Positions 1 to 7,781 of a DNA stretch of 55,439 bases are shown here, piece after piece. The translations under genes were made by a program, and so were the position numbers. Origin of the DNA: Bacillota bacterium (GTDB taxonomy: Bacteria > Bacillota > Sulfobacillia > JAJYWN01). Every line of letters starts with the position of its first letter. Position 1 is the first letter of the stretch. The stretch covers positions 1 to 55,439 of the forward strand of contig JAJYWN010000009.1 of the NCBI GenBank assembly GCA_021791495.1. Direction: 5' to 3'. The notes beneath the pieces are model-generated. The model did not search any database and was not told where the DNA came from. It saw nothing but the letters and a program-made list of their open reading frames with translations.

Positions 1-144
1 TCCTGTCACTCTTCTGCACAGCGGCGCTGCTCATCAGCAGGCGCCTGTCCTTTCACACCTGCGCGGCGCGCGCCATACCGTGGTCTGGGAGTTTCGTACC
101 ACTCCTCCAGACTCATCGGAGGTGCGGAAAGGGAGGTGGCTGAC

Positions 145-1416
145 TTGAACGCCAACGGCGAAGGCATCCACCTGTATCGGGCCGGCCGCGTGGTCACCGT
201 CGCGCGGCGCGGTACCATCGTGGACGGGGCGGTCGCCGTCAAGGGTGACCGGTTCGCCGCGGTCGGCGGCTGGGAGGAGGTGGCCGCCCAGTTTCCCGGG
301 GCCGAGGTCGTGGTACACGACGCCGGGCCGGACGCCGTAATCTGCCCAGGGCTGGTCGACTGCCATGCACATAACCTGGAGTTCGGTCCGGGGACGGCCT
401 TCGGGGCGGCCGAGGAGATGCAGTTGGTCGGGGCCACGGAACTGGTGTTTCGCGCCATACGCGGGGGCGTCACAGCCCTTGGGGAACAGGTATTGGGGCA
501 CTACCAGTTTGCCTTGGGAGTGGAGAGTTACCGGCGCTACGCCGCCACGCTACCCCTTACGGTCGCCTTTTCGGCAGGCTGCGTTTCGGTGGGCACCGAG
601 CCGGTGACCCATTTGTGCAGCGTCAAGCCGGGCGGACCGGTGGCCCCCGAGGCGCTCCTGCGCGAAGAGACCCTGGAGTGCATGGCGGCCAATACGGACT
701 ACCCGGGTGAACATGCCATGGCCACCATCACGCCAGCTAACCTGCCCGCCCACCTGACGCCCAACGCCGGAAAGGTCTTCCTGAAAGCCCTCGACCTGCG
801 CCGGTTCGTGGATGCCTACCACCGCGCGGGGCGGCGCAGCGGTATGCACATCGAAGGAGACGCCACGGCCCGCTATTTCGTAAAGGTGGGCGGGGACGTT
901 ATCCACCACGGGCACGGGTTATCGCCGGCCGTCCTCCAACTGATGGCGACCTGCGGCGTTGACCTGGTGGCCACGCCGGCCGGGGGGACCCAGTCCCGCC
1001 CAAACTCCCCGGCCGACATCCTGGCCGCCGTGGAGGCCGGGGTCAAGGTTTCCATCGCCACCGACGCCGTCATGCCACTCCACCGGGACGCCAATTGGTA
1101 TGACCCCAATGGCAGAGCCGAGGGGCAGCCTTCAATCCTCCCTGGGCGAAACGTCTTCAGCGAGGATTTGGCGGCCGTGGCCCGACCGGCGCTGCAGTTA
1201 TTATCCGGCACGGGGATGGGCGAAAACGAGGCGCTGGCCCTCATCACCCGTAACCCGGCCCAGATATTGGGCCGGCCGGGGCTAACGGGGACTATCGAGA
1301 CGGGAAGCCAAGCGGACTTTCTGGTGGCTTCGGGCATCCCTGGGGTAGAGGTGGCCCATAAGACCGCAGTTAGCCGCGTCATCATTCGAGGCAAGCCCGT
1401 CATCGTTCGGACGTGA
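145..1416 (+). CDS. metal-dependent amidohydrolase (imidazolonepropionase-like)
   Basis: Cytoplasmic hydrolase of the amidohydrolase superfamily, about 423 aa. The N-terminal beta domain leads into the metal-binding HAH motif (VDCHAHN, about residue 74). Further expected ligands are the His in GMHIEGD, the HHGHG stretch and the Asp in IATDAVMP near the C-terminal third, so the catalytic set looks complete. The final segment (GRPGLTGTIETGSQADF) is the usual closing of the beta-sandwich. The substrate cannot be read from sequence; cyclic amides, imidazolones or prolidase-like peptides are all possible. I chose the TTG at 145 because GGGAGGTG at 131-138 is six bases upstream; a GTG at 136 overlaps that ribosome-binding site and is less likely. 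It is transcribed alone, tail-to-tail with the M28-type peptidase. Family confidence is high, substrate unknown. Confidence 0.85.
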   Translation: MNANGEGIHLYRAGRVVTVARRGTIVDGAVAVKGDRFAAVGGWEEVAAQFPGAEVVVHDAGPDAVICPGLVDCHAHNLEFGPGTAFGAAEEMQLVGATELVFRAIRGGVTALGEQVLGHYQFALGVESYRRYAATLPLTVAFSAGCVSVGTEPVTHLCSVKPGGPVAPEALLREETLECMAANTDYPGEHAMATITPANLPAHLTPNAGKVFLKALDLRRFVDAYHRAGRRSGMHIEGDATARYFVKVGGDVIHHGHGLSPAVLQLMATCGVDLVATPAGGTQSRPNSPADILAAVEAGVKVSIATDAVMPLHRDANWYDPNGRAEGQPSILPGRNVFSEDLAAVARPALQLLSGTGMGENEALALITRNPAQILGRPGLTGTIETGSQADFLVASGIPGVEVAHKTAVSRVIIRGKPVIVRT

Positions 1417-1945
1417 TGGGTACCCGTTGATGGTCGAATCGCCATAGTCAGATCGTTACGTCGGGGATGCTGGTTGACAGTAGGTTCACGGTTAACCAAC
1501 TCCTGGTGGGGCAGATTCTGGACCTCCCAGGTCAGTCGAACCTCACCAGTTTCCTGTTTCCACGGCTTCCACGGGCGGGGGGTATGACTTTGCGCTGGCA
1601 ATGCACAAAGTTTAGGGGCAAAAGGTCGGCTTTCCGGCCACTCAGAGGTGACAAAGCATCCGGAAACCCAGACACTTTCCCTCCTTCAAGCGCGCCACAT
1701 GCGCTCTAGCGAGGGACAAGGTTCCTATTTCTGCGACGGCGACGATCCGAAACCAGAGTGGCAATTCGTTTCTTTGAAACCTAGGCTGGCGCGCGGAGGT
1801 GCCAAGGTAATCTGACAGTATGGGGCGTAGAGGTGTCAAAAGAAGACCAAGCCACGTGGTCCCCGGGAAACACGGCAAGGCTTTCTCAACTGCCTAATCA
1901 GCGGGCCGCCCGGGCGGCCCGCTGATGCGCAAATACCAACCCCGA
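1417..1945. other. 529-bp intergenic region, no convincing gene
   Basis: Lies between the 3' ends of two convergent genes. Short ORFs on both strands here lack ribosome-binding sites and recognisable sequence. It contains three near-identical 11-mers of the form (A/G)GAGGTGNCAA at 1644, 1795 and 1829, and the perfect palindrome at 1897-1926 annotated separately. Nothing else stands out. Confidence 0.5.
1897..1926 (-). terminator. 30-bp perfect palindrome, likely terminator of the M28 gene
   Basis: A perfect 15+15 bp inverted repeat, centre between 1911 and 1912, arm ATCAGCGGGCCGCCC, starting 20 bp after the stop codon of the M28-type peptidase. It would fold into a very GC-rich hairpin in either RNA. 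The minus-strand sequence beyond it has no clean U-tract, so a factor-assisted or bidirectional terminator is more likely than a textbook intrinsic one. Confidence 0.6.
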
Positions 1946-3775
1946 CTACGCGGCTTTCGCCGCCCGGGCGGAGGCCTTTCTGAGCACGCAGCCCAACTGG
2001 TTACGTGCTCTGACCAGGTCAACCAGTAGGAGCCTGGCTTCGTCGGTGTCCGCCCCCAGGGCAGCCAGTTCCCGCACCCCCGCCAGCGTCGGCAAGAAGC
2101 CGAGGTCCAGCGCCGGGTCGTGAGCGAAAGCGCCGGCCGCCTGATAGGTCATGGGGATCAGGATGCGCCCGAGATCGTGTAGGCAGGCGTTCACTTCCGC
2201 CACCTTGGCCTCGGCCTCGAGGTCTGCCGCCACCTCGGCCCCGGACTCGACCTCGACCTCCACCTTTCCCCCACGCTCGGCCACCTTGCGGCACAGGTCT
2301 TCCAGCCGGGCAGCCTCGGCGATCTCACCGCTCAGGTCGAACCGCCCCGCGGCCGACGCCTGCAACCGCTCCAGATTAGCCCGAATGTCGGCCGCCGTGG
2401 CGGCGTAGTCCAGCGGCAGGACCTCATCACACAGCAACCGTTCCAGGGCGACGCTGAAGACCCTGGCGTCGCGTACCAAGCGCTCGGGATCGATCTTGTC
2501 GAGAGTGTCGTGGGGGGTGTGCCAGAACCAGCCCAAGCCGCTGCCGTCGTTCTGCACCGTCAAGCAACCGAACAGGGAGGGCACGCCGGGGCCCCAGAAG
2601 GACTGATCTGAACTCCGGTTGGCCCGCGTGGCCTCCAGGTGGTACTGCCCGCCGGTGGCCGTCTCCACGGCCCACCGGCCAAGGCCGGCCGTCTCCGGCA
2701 TGCTCAGGCTTACAAAACGATCGGCCCCAACCGCGCCCAAAGAGTCCACGTTCACATGGCAGACGCAGTTATCATGCAGGTCCCGCCAGTGGTTATCGGC
2801 GTACCAGGCCGACCCTGAATACCGCCCATGCGAGTGCCCGGACCAGAAAGCCACGCGCAGCCCGCGGCGCATCCGCGCCCGGTTCTCGGGCATGGCGAAC
2901 AGGCGGGCCATCTCCAACTGCGTCGCGTTGGCCGTGCCGTTATCCATCACGCCCAGATACCAGCTGTCCAAGTGACCGGAGAGCAAGACGAAAGCATCGG
3001 TTGCCGCCTCTTCACCGCAGTCTCCGGCCGCGGCCGCCGTCCCGGCTGCGGCTCTAACCGGCCGCAAGTCGCCGGTGACTATCGGTGTCTTCCGCCAGCC
3101 GACATCAATGGCCGCTGTGTAACGGATCACGACCTTCCCTTGGTGACACATCTCCCGGAGGCGGGTGCCGTCGTCGCGACCCACCGACAGAATGTGGACT
3201 TTCGGCAGCTGTGCCACCGTGCTGGCCCCCGGACTTCCCCACACCGGGGAGCAGCACATTTCGTGGGGATACTTGCCGCTGATGCAAACGATGCCCTTGG
3301 CGCCGGCGGCAGTGGCGTCGGCCGCCAACTGCGGCGTGGCGCGCCCTTCGATTAGGGCCGTCTTACCGGCCGCGCCGGCGGTTTTCAGGTCTTTAACACT
3401 TCCGCGGCCTCCGTACACCAATTCCCCTTCGACGCCGCCGGGCGGTGTGGCGAGGCCCATGGAATGGGTGATGCAGGCGAAGTCCCAGGTGGCCCCGACG
3501 GCTCCGGCGCCGCCAGTGGCTGCGGTGGCCCCGGTGGTTCCGGCGCCTCCACCGCCCGCCGACACCACCGCCAAACTGGCCTTCCCGGGCAGACTGATGT
3601 AGGCATCGTGCAAGATCAACCGGGATTCGTAGCCGAGGCCTTCCAGCACACCTTGGACATATTGGGCCGCCCGTAGCTCTTCTGGAGTACCGGAGAGCCT
3701 GACCCACTGCCCAATGGACTTCGTATACTCCATGAGACTCCGAGCGGACACTTGGTCGGTGATGGCTGCGGACAT
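1946..3775 (-). CDS. M28-family zinc peptidase-like protein with PA-like domain
   Basis: 609-aa aminopeptidase-type protein. After an N-terminal segment comes a PA-like insert (about residues 120-215, including GKTALIEG and AAGAKGIVCISG), then the peptidase core with LSGHLDSW (His/Asp ligands) and MDNGTANATQLEMARLF (bridging Asp). Where M28 enzymes usually have W-x-x-E-E-x-G this protein has WSGHSHGRYSGSAWY, so the catalytic/ligand Glu pair is missing. Similar GHSHGRY versions are, as I recall, a minor M28 subclass. Two Gly/Ala/Thr-rich low-complexity inserts occur (about residues 70-100 and 240-255). The ATG is supported by AGGAGG nine bases upstream. No clear signal peptide. Peptidase activity is inferred; a non-standard metal site or altered chemistry is possible. 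Confidence 0.8.
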   Translation of the reverse strand: MSAAITDQVSARSLMEYTKSIGQWVRLSGTPEELRAAQYVQGVLEGLGYESRLILHDAYISLPGKASLAVVSAGGGGAGTTGATAATGGAGAVGATWDFACITHSMGLATPPGGVEGELVYGGRGSVKDLKTAGAAGKTALIEGRATPQLAADATAAGAKGIVCISGKYPHEMCCSPVWGSPGASTVAQLPKVHILSVGRDDGTRLREMCHQGKVVIRYTAAIDVGWRKTPIVTGDLRPVRAAAGTAAAAGDCGEEAATDAFVLLSGHLDSWYLGVMDNGTANATQLEMARLFAMPENRARMRRGLRVAFWSGHSHGRYSGSAWYADNHWRDLHDNCVCHVNVDSLGAVGADRFVSLSMPETAGLGRWAVETATGGQYHLEATRANRSSDQSFWGPGVPSLFGCLTVQNDGSGLGWFWHTPHDTLDKIDPERLVRDARVFSVALERLLCDEVLPLDYAATAADIRANLERLQASAAGRFDLSGEIAEAARLEDLCRKVAERGGKVEVEVESGAEVAADLEAEAKVAEVNACLHDLGRILIPMTYQAAGAFAHDPALDLGFLPTLAGVRELAALGADTDEARLLLVDLVRARNQLGCVLRKASARAAKAA

Positions 3776-4102
3776 GATGATGTGCCTCCTATGGCTTGGT
3801 CATTCCTCTTTCTGGTCGCCACGCATGCTGTGAAATGTTGTAGACGGTGTGGTTTTCCTTCTCCGCGTCGGGTCGCCTCGCCTGCCAAACCACCCTACCT
3901 GCGAACAATGTCACCTAATCGGGCGCTTGCTGCCAAGGAATGGTAACCGCAAAGAGAGAACCACAGTTCGAAGGCGGTTCCGCGCTCAGACCGGACGCTC
4001 ACTAGGGAGCTTCAGCCCGAGCTTGGAGGTGGTAGAACGGGGTATCTCCCCGCTTCTCGAAGCGCTAACCCGCCGCCACCTGTTCTGGTGTATGATTACG
4101 GC
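3776..4102. other. intergenic region between divergent M28 gene and MFS gene
   Basis: About 330 bp expected to contain both divergent promoters. On the plus strand only a TATGAT box right before the MFS gene is noticeable; no convincing minus-strand promoter or RNA structure was seen. Confidence 0.4.
4091..4096 (+). promoter_or_regulatory. possible -10 box (TATGAT) for a leaderless MFS mRNA
   Basis: TATGAT ends six bases before the ATG at 4103, so transcription would start at or next to the start codon. There is no Shine-Dalgarno sequence before that ATG, which fits a leaderless mRNA. The region 17 bp upstream (ACCCGC) is not a recognisable -35, so the call is weak. Confidence 0.3.
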
Positions 4103-5368
4103 ATGCGCATTCATCGGGTCTCAGCCACCGGCGGCGCGTTCTCCGGGCAGCTGGGGCAAACGGTCTATACATTCCTGTTCTCCCTGCGCTTCCATGAGGC
4201 CTTCTGGGTCGTCTACCTGCGCTCTCGGGGGATGTCCTTCGCTGCCGTCGGCCTGACGGAGACCATCTTTCACATCGCATCCCTGCTCGGTGAAGTCCCA
4301 ACGGGATGGATCGCCGATCGCTGGGGACGAAAGAACAGCCTCATCATAGGACGAGTCCTGCATGTCAGTTCCGCCGTGGTGCTCCTGCAAGCCACCAGCC
4401 TGGCCGGCTTTGGCCTGGGCTTCGTCCTTTCCGCCTTCGGGTATAACTGCCATTCCGGCGCCTACGACGCCCTGGTCTATGACGATCTCAAGGCGGACGG
4501 ACGGGCCGCCGATTTCACAAGGGTGATGGGCGTCCTCAACGTCGTTTACCTTGTCGGAAATTCGATGGCGGCCTTGGCCGGCGGGTTCATCGCCCAACGG
4601 GCTTTGACGCTCCTCTACGTCGTAGGAATAGGCGTGGACACCTTGGCCATCGCGCTCCTAATCCCACTCCGCGAGCGCATGCCCCGGGAGAGTAGGGCCT
4701 CGATGCAGGCGATGGCATTCGGCAGTGGCAAAGGCCGCATCGACCTCGGGCGGGATTTGCGTGAGCTATGGGCCACCTTGAGAAATCCAAATCTGGCGAC
4801 TATCCTGCTCCTCTGGGCGGCCGTTTCGGCCCTGGCCACTTCCGTTTCCTTCTACGGTCAGAGCTACATGAAGGAAATGCTCTTGCCCTTGACCATCGTC
4901 GGAGCCACCGGGATGGCCGGCAACCTGTTGGCCGCCATCCCCTCCCGGTTAGCGTTCCGCCTCGAAGAACGGTTCGGCGACCGCCTGCCGCTGGCGGCCG
5001 GGAGCGCCCTCATTCCCACGGCGGTCCTGGGACTGGGGTTGGCCCAGATGGCCGGCGGCACGCTGGGCCAGGCGCTGGTGGTCGCGGCCCTCGTCGTCGT
5101 GGCCGTGTTGATAGAAGGGCTCTATCCCTTGTTCAGCAGCGCCGCGAATCACCTCGTCCCCTCCGAAAGGCGCGCGACTGTGCTTTCCTCCGGTTCGATG
5201 CTGTTCAGCCTGGTGATGATGGTGGTCTTCCCGGTGATCGGTCTCTTGGGCGACCGGGTGGGCCTCCGTTGGGGTTTCACTGCCGTGGGTGGACTTGGTA
5301 CTGTGCTGGCCGCTTTCCTGTTGCTCCGCGGCAAGATTCGCCCCATCCCATCAACGCCACGCCCATGA
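4103..5368 (+). CDS. MFS transporter, drug/proton antiporter type
   Basis: About 421 aa integral membrane transporter with some 12 predicted helices. The loop 2-3 signature GEVPTGWIADRWGRKNS is the classic MFS G-x-x-x-D-R-x-G-R-K motif. Efflux of small hydrophobic compounds is the usual role of such proteins, but the substrate cannot be inferred. The start is uncertain: a GTG at 4088 gives five more residues, but neither it nor the ATG at 4103 has a ribosome-binding site; see the TATGAT box at 4091. The stop is 73 bp before the GTG used for a second MFS gene, so the two probably form one transcription unit. Confidence 0.85.
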   Translation: MRIHRVSATGGAFSGQLGQTVYTFLFSLRFHEAFWVVYLRSRGMSFAAVGLTETIFHIASLLGEVPTGWIADRWGRKNSLIIGRVLHVSSAVVLLQATSLAGFGLGFVLSAFGYNCHSGAYDALVYDDLKADGRAADFTRVMGVLNVVYLVGNSMAALAGGFIAQRALTLLYVVGIGVDTLAIALLIPLRERMPRESRASMQAMAFGSGKGRIDLGRDLRELWATLRNPNLATILLLWAAVSALATSVSFYGQSYMKEMLLPLTIVGATGMAGNLLAAIPSRLAFRLEERFGDRLPLAAGSALIPTAVLGLGLAQMAGGTLGQALVVAALVVVAVLIEGLYPLFSSAANHLVPSERRATVLSSGSMLFSLVMMVVFPVIGLLGDRVGLRWGFTAVGGLGTVLAAFLLLRGKIRPIPSTPRP

Positions 5369-5441
5369 ATCGCGGAAAGGAAGATCGACCATAACCAGAC
5401 CACCAGCCATACCAAACCCCTTTGCCCGCACGGCGCGCAAC

Positions 5442-6629
5442 GTGCCCACCATGGCCGTCACCACAGCCGTCGTGGTGGGTTCGTCGCAGCTGTGGTCGCC
5501 CATCTTCTCCTTGATCCAGAGAGACCTGGGCGCCTCGGATCTGCAGATCAGTTTCGCCTTCTCGCTCTGGGCGGCCGTCGGCGCCGTGGCGCAGTACTAC
5601 GCCGGACGCCTGGCCGACCGCATCGGCCGGGTGCCGCTCATTTCCCTGCCCATGAACCTGGGCGGGGTGGCCTTAGTGCTGGCCGGGCTCATGCGTTCCT
5701 GGGTCCCCTTCGCCGCCGTCTATACGCTGTGGGCCATCGGGAACGCGGTGACCGGCCCCGTGTTTTCCCTTGTAACGGGGGAGTCGGTGGCGCCGAGGGA
5801 GCGCGGACGGGCTTTCGGGCTGATAGAGTCCGCCATTGGCTTCAGCCTTATCGTCGGGCCCTTGACCGGGGCCAAACTCCTCCCCTATGCCGGTGCCAGG
5901 GGACTGATGATCATCTCGGGCGTGCTAATTTTTGCCGCCGCCACCTTCAGGCTGCTATCGTTGCGTGAGACCCGCCCGGCCACCACCGGGTCGAGGTCTT
6001 TCGGCCTGCGGCATGTTTTCGAGGGCCGAATGCGGTTGGTGTTGACGGCGATCATTCTCTGGAACGTGGTCCTGGCCATGACCCTATGGGGTCCGTTCAT
6101 CTCCATGCACGCCTCTGACGCCATGGGTCTGTCCAAGGTGACGATCAATACCCTTTTCGCCCTGAGTGCGGTGGCGGAGACGCTGATAGGCTTGGTGGCG
6201 GGGCGGTTGGTGGAGCGGTTCGGCGCCCACAAAGTGCTCACCGCAGGAGCCTTGGGCATGGGCCTGGGCCTGCTCTTATGGTCGCTGCAGAGGTCGATGG
6301 TGGGGATCACCGCGTCCTTCCTGCTGATGGGCGTCTTCTTCATGACGGCCATGGTGGCCAACGACACGTTCCGCGTGACGGCCATCGAGGAATCGGTGCG
6401 CGGCCGGGCCCTGGGGGCCATCGGCATGCTGACTGGCTTTTCAACCGCGCTGGCCACGCCGGTCGCGGGTTATCTGAAGGAGCTGTCGCCCCTGGCGCCC
6501 TTCTGGATGGCGCTGGCCGCAGCCGTCGGGATGGTCTGGGCCATCACTGCCCTGACCAGGCATGATGCCCGGACCGGGTTTGCGGCGGAAGCCCAGGCAG
6601 AGGTTCAGTCCTTGGAAGTCAGGGGTTGA
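5442..6629 (+). CDS. MFS transporter, OxlT/monocarboxylate-like
   Basis: About 395 aa membrane transporter with about 12 helices and the loop motif YYAGRLADRIGRVPLI. The pattern is closer to the oxalate:formate or monocarboxylate MFS branch than to the upstream transporter, but the substrate is not resolvable. Start choice is difficult: GTG 5442 and ATG 5451 begin just before helix 1 and neither has a ribosome-binding site. An AGGAAG motif at 5378-5383 sits seven bases before an in-frame ATA at 5391, which would add 17 residues. A GTG at 5289 would overlap the upstream gene by 80 bp. It converges with the next gene, 21 bp away. Confidence 0.8.
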   Translation: MPTMAVTTAVVVGSSQLWSPIFSLIQRDLGASDLQISFAFSLWAAVGAVAQYYAGRLADRIGRVPLISLPMNLGGVALVLAGLMRSWVPFAAVYTLWAIGNAVTGPVFSLVTGESVAPRERGRAFGLIESAIGFSLIVGPLTGAKLLPYAGARGLMIISGVLIFAAATFRLLSLRETRPATTGSRSFGLRHVFEGRMRLVLTAIILWNVVLAMTLWGPFISMHASDAMGLSKVTINTLFALSAVAETLIGLVAGRLVERFGAHKVLTAGALGMGLGLLLWSLQRSMVGITASFLLMGVFFMTAMVANDTFRVTAIEESVRGRALGAIGMLTGFSTALATPVAGYLKELSPLAPFWMALAAAVGMVWAITALTRHDARTGFAAEAQAEVQSLEVRG

Positions 6630-6650
6630 CCTTCCGCTTCTCCTCGAAGG

Positions 6651-7757
6651 CTACTCGGCAAGGTCAACGATCTGGACGCGCTCGGAGGACAGCTCCGGCG
6701 GCACTTCCCCGACGTGGACCGGGCCCCCTTTCGGGTCAAAGCTCACATAGGCGTATAGGCCGCCCTTGTAGGGGATGAAGCGGTTAGTGGCTGTGATGGA
6801 CTCCTCCTCCGCCTCCGGAGCGGACTCGGACAGTGAAGTCAAGACGGCCAGGGTCCTTATGTTGGAATCGGGGTATTCCAGGAGGGCGACCGAATGGTCC
6901 AGTTGGAGCAGGAGGCCCGCGGCCAGGAGCGCCTTTTCCTCCGGTTGGCCCCTTCCCGACAGGAGCACCTTCTCCGGGGACGCCAGGTTTGGTTCCCCAT
7001 TGGCCCCTGCCCCCTCTGGCCGCGCTGGGGGGCGAAAACAAGTCTGGCAGAAGGTCAGGCAGTTCAGGACCTCTTCGAATGGGCTCATACCATGGACGTT
7101 AGTCTGGAGGCGAAACTCGCGGGCCATGGCTTGCGCCAGTTGAGCGGAGCCCCTCAGGCAGGAGAACCACTGGTGCTCCGGGCTGAGAACCTCTGTCGCC
7201 GGCCGGGTTTCTCCGCCTTCATCTTTCGGAACCTCAACATGCATCGTTAGAGGAATCCGGCGTTTTAGCGAGCTGGATCCAGGAGGCTCGAACACCCAGG
7301 AGAAGTCCCGGGGCACCGTATTGGTTGCGGCTTCCCGTCCCGCCGCCAAGGGTGGCAGATAGTAGTCAGACAGGGGTTTCCCCGTCGGATTGGAGAGGGT
7401 CGCCAGACCACGGAAGAGGTAGAACAAAGTGGCGCCGGTTAATAGCGGCCACGAACGCAGTTGTGAGGTCAGAAAGCCTTGGATCACGGTCACCAGAAGG
7501 ACCAAGACGGACATAGCGATGGAAAGGCCGTGCAAGCGTCCGTGCCGAAAGGCTCCATCAAACCATTCGATCCAGGCCGGAGTGGCGTCAGGTTGCGCCA
7601 GTACTTGGAAGTACTTGGTCCAGAGCCAACTTGCGGTCAGAACCAGAACGACCAAGGCCACCCAGAAGACGGTCCCACTCTGGGTGGTCTGGCTGGAGAT
7701 GGCACTCGCCAGCGGCCACAGAACCAGCAAAGTCGGAACCATGGCAATCCACGTCAT
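6651..7757 (-). CDS. membrane protein of unknown function, last gene of the tubulin-like operon
   Basis: 368 aa, no family recognised. The N-terminal 140 residues contain about four hydrophobic helices (starting MVPTLLVLWPLASAI and SGTVFWVALVVLVL, then GLSIAMSVLVLLVTV and the segment near LLTGATLFYLF). The rest is a soluble, probably cytoplasmic domain with scattered Cys (CLTFCQTCF) and a G/A-rich loop (RPEGAGANGEPN). ATG start with GGAGG eight bases upstream; 24 bp after the stop of the 856-aa gene, so it belongs to the same operon. Its likely role is membrane attachment or accessory to the vWA/tubulin-like module, by context only. Confidence 0.65.
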   Translation of the reverse strand: MTWIAMVPTLLVLWPLASAISSQTTQSGTVFWVALVVLVLTASWLWTKYFQVLAQPDATPAWIEWFDGAFRHGRLHGLSIAMSVLVLLVTVIQGFLTSQLRSWPLLTGATLFYLFRGLATLSNPTGKPLSDYYLPPLAAGREAATNTVPRDFSWVFEPPGSSSLKRRIPLTMHVEVPKDEGGETRPATEVLSPEHQWFSCLRGSAQLAQAMAREFRLQTNVHGMSPFEEVLNCLTFCQTCFRPPARPEGAGANGEPNLASPEKVLLSGRGQPEEKALLAAGLLLQLDHSVALLEYPDSNIRTLAVLTSLSESAPEAEEESITATNRFIPYKGGLYAYVSFDPKGGPVHVGEVPPELSSERVQIVDLAE

Positions 7758-7781
7758 GACCGAGACCTCCAGAAGTCGTGG

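Noticed and set aside
5365-5394. ATG overlapping the stop of the first MFS gene (ATGA)
   Set aside because: It is in the wrong frame for the second MFS protein and reaches a stop after ten codons.
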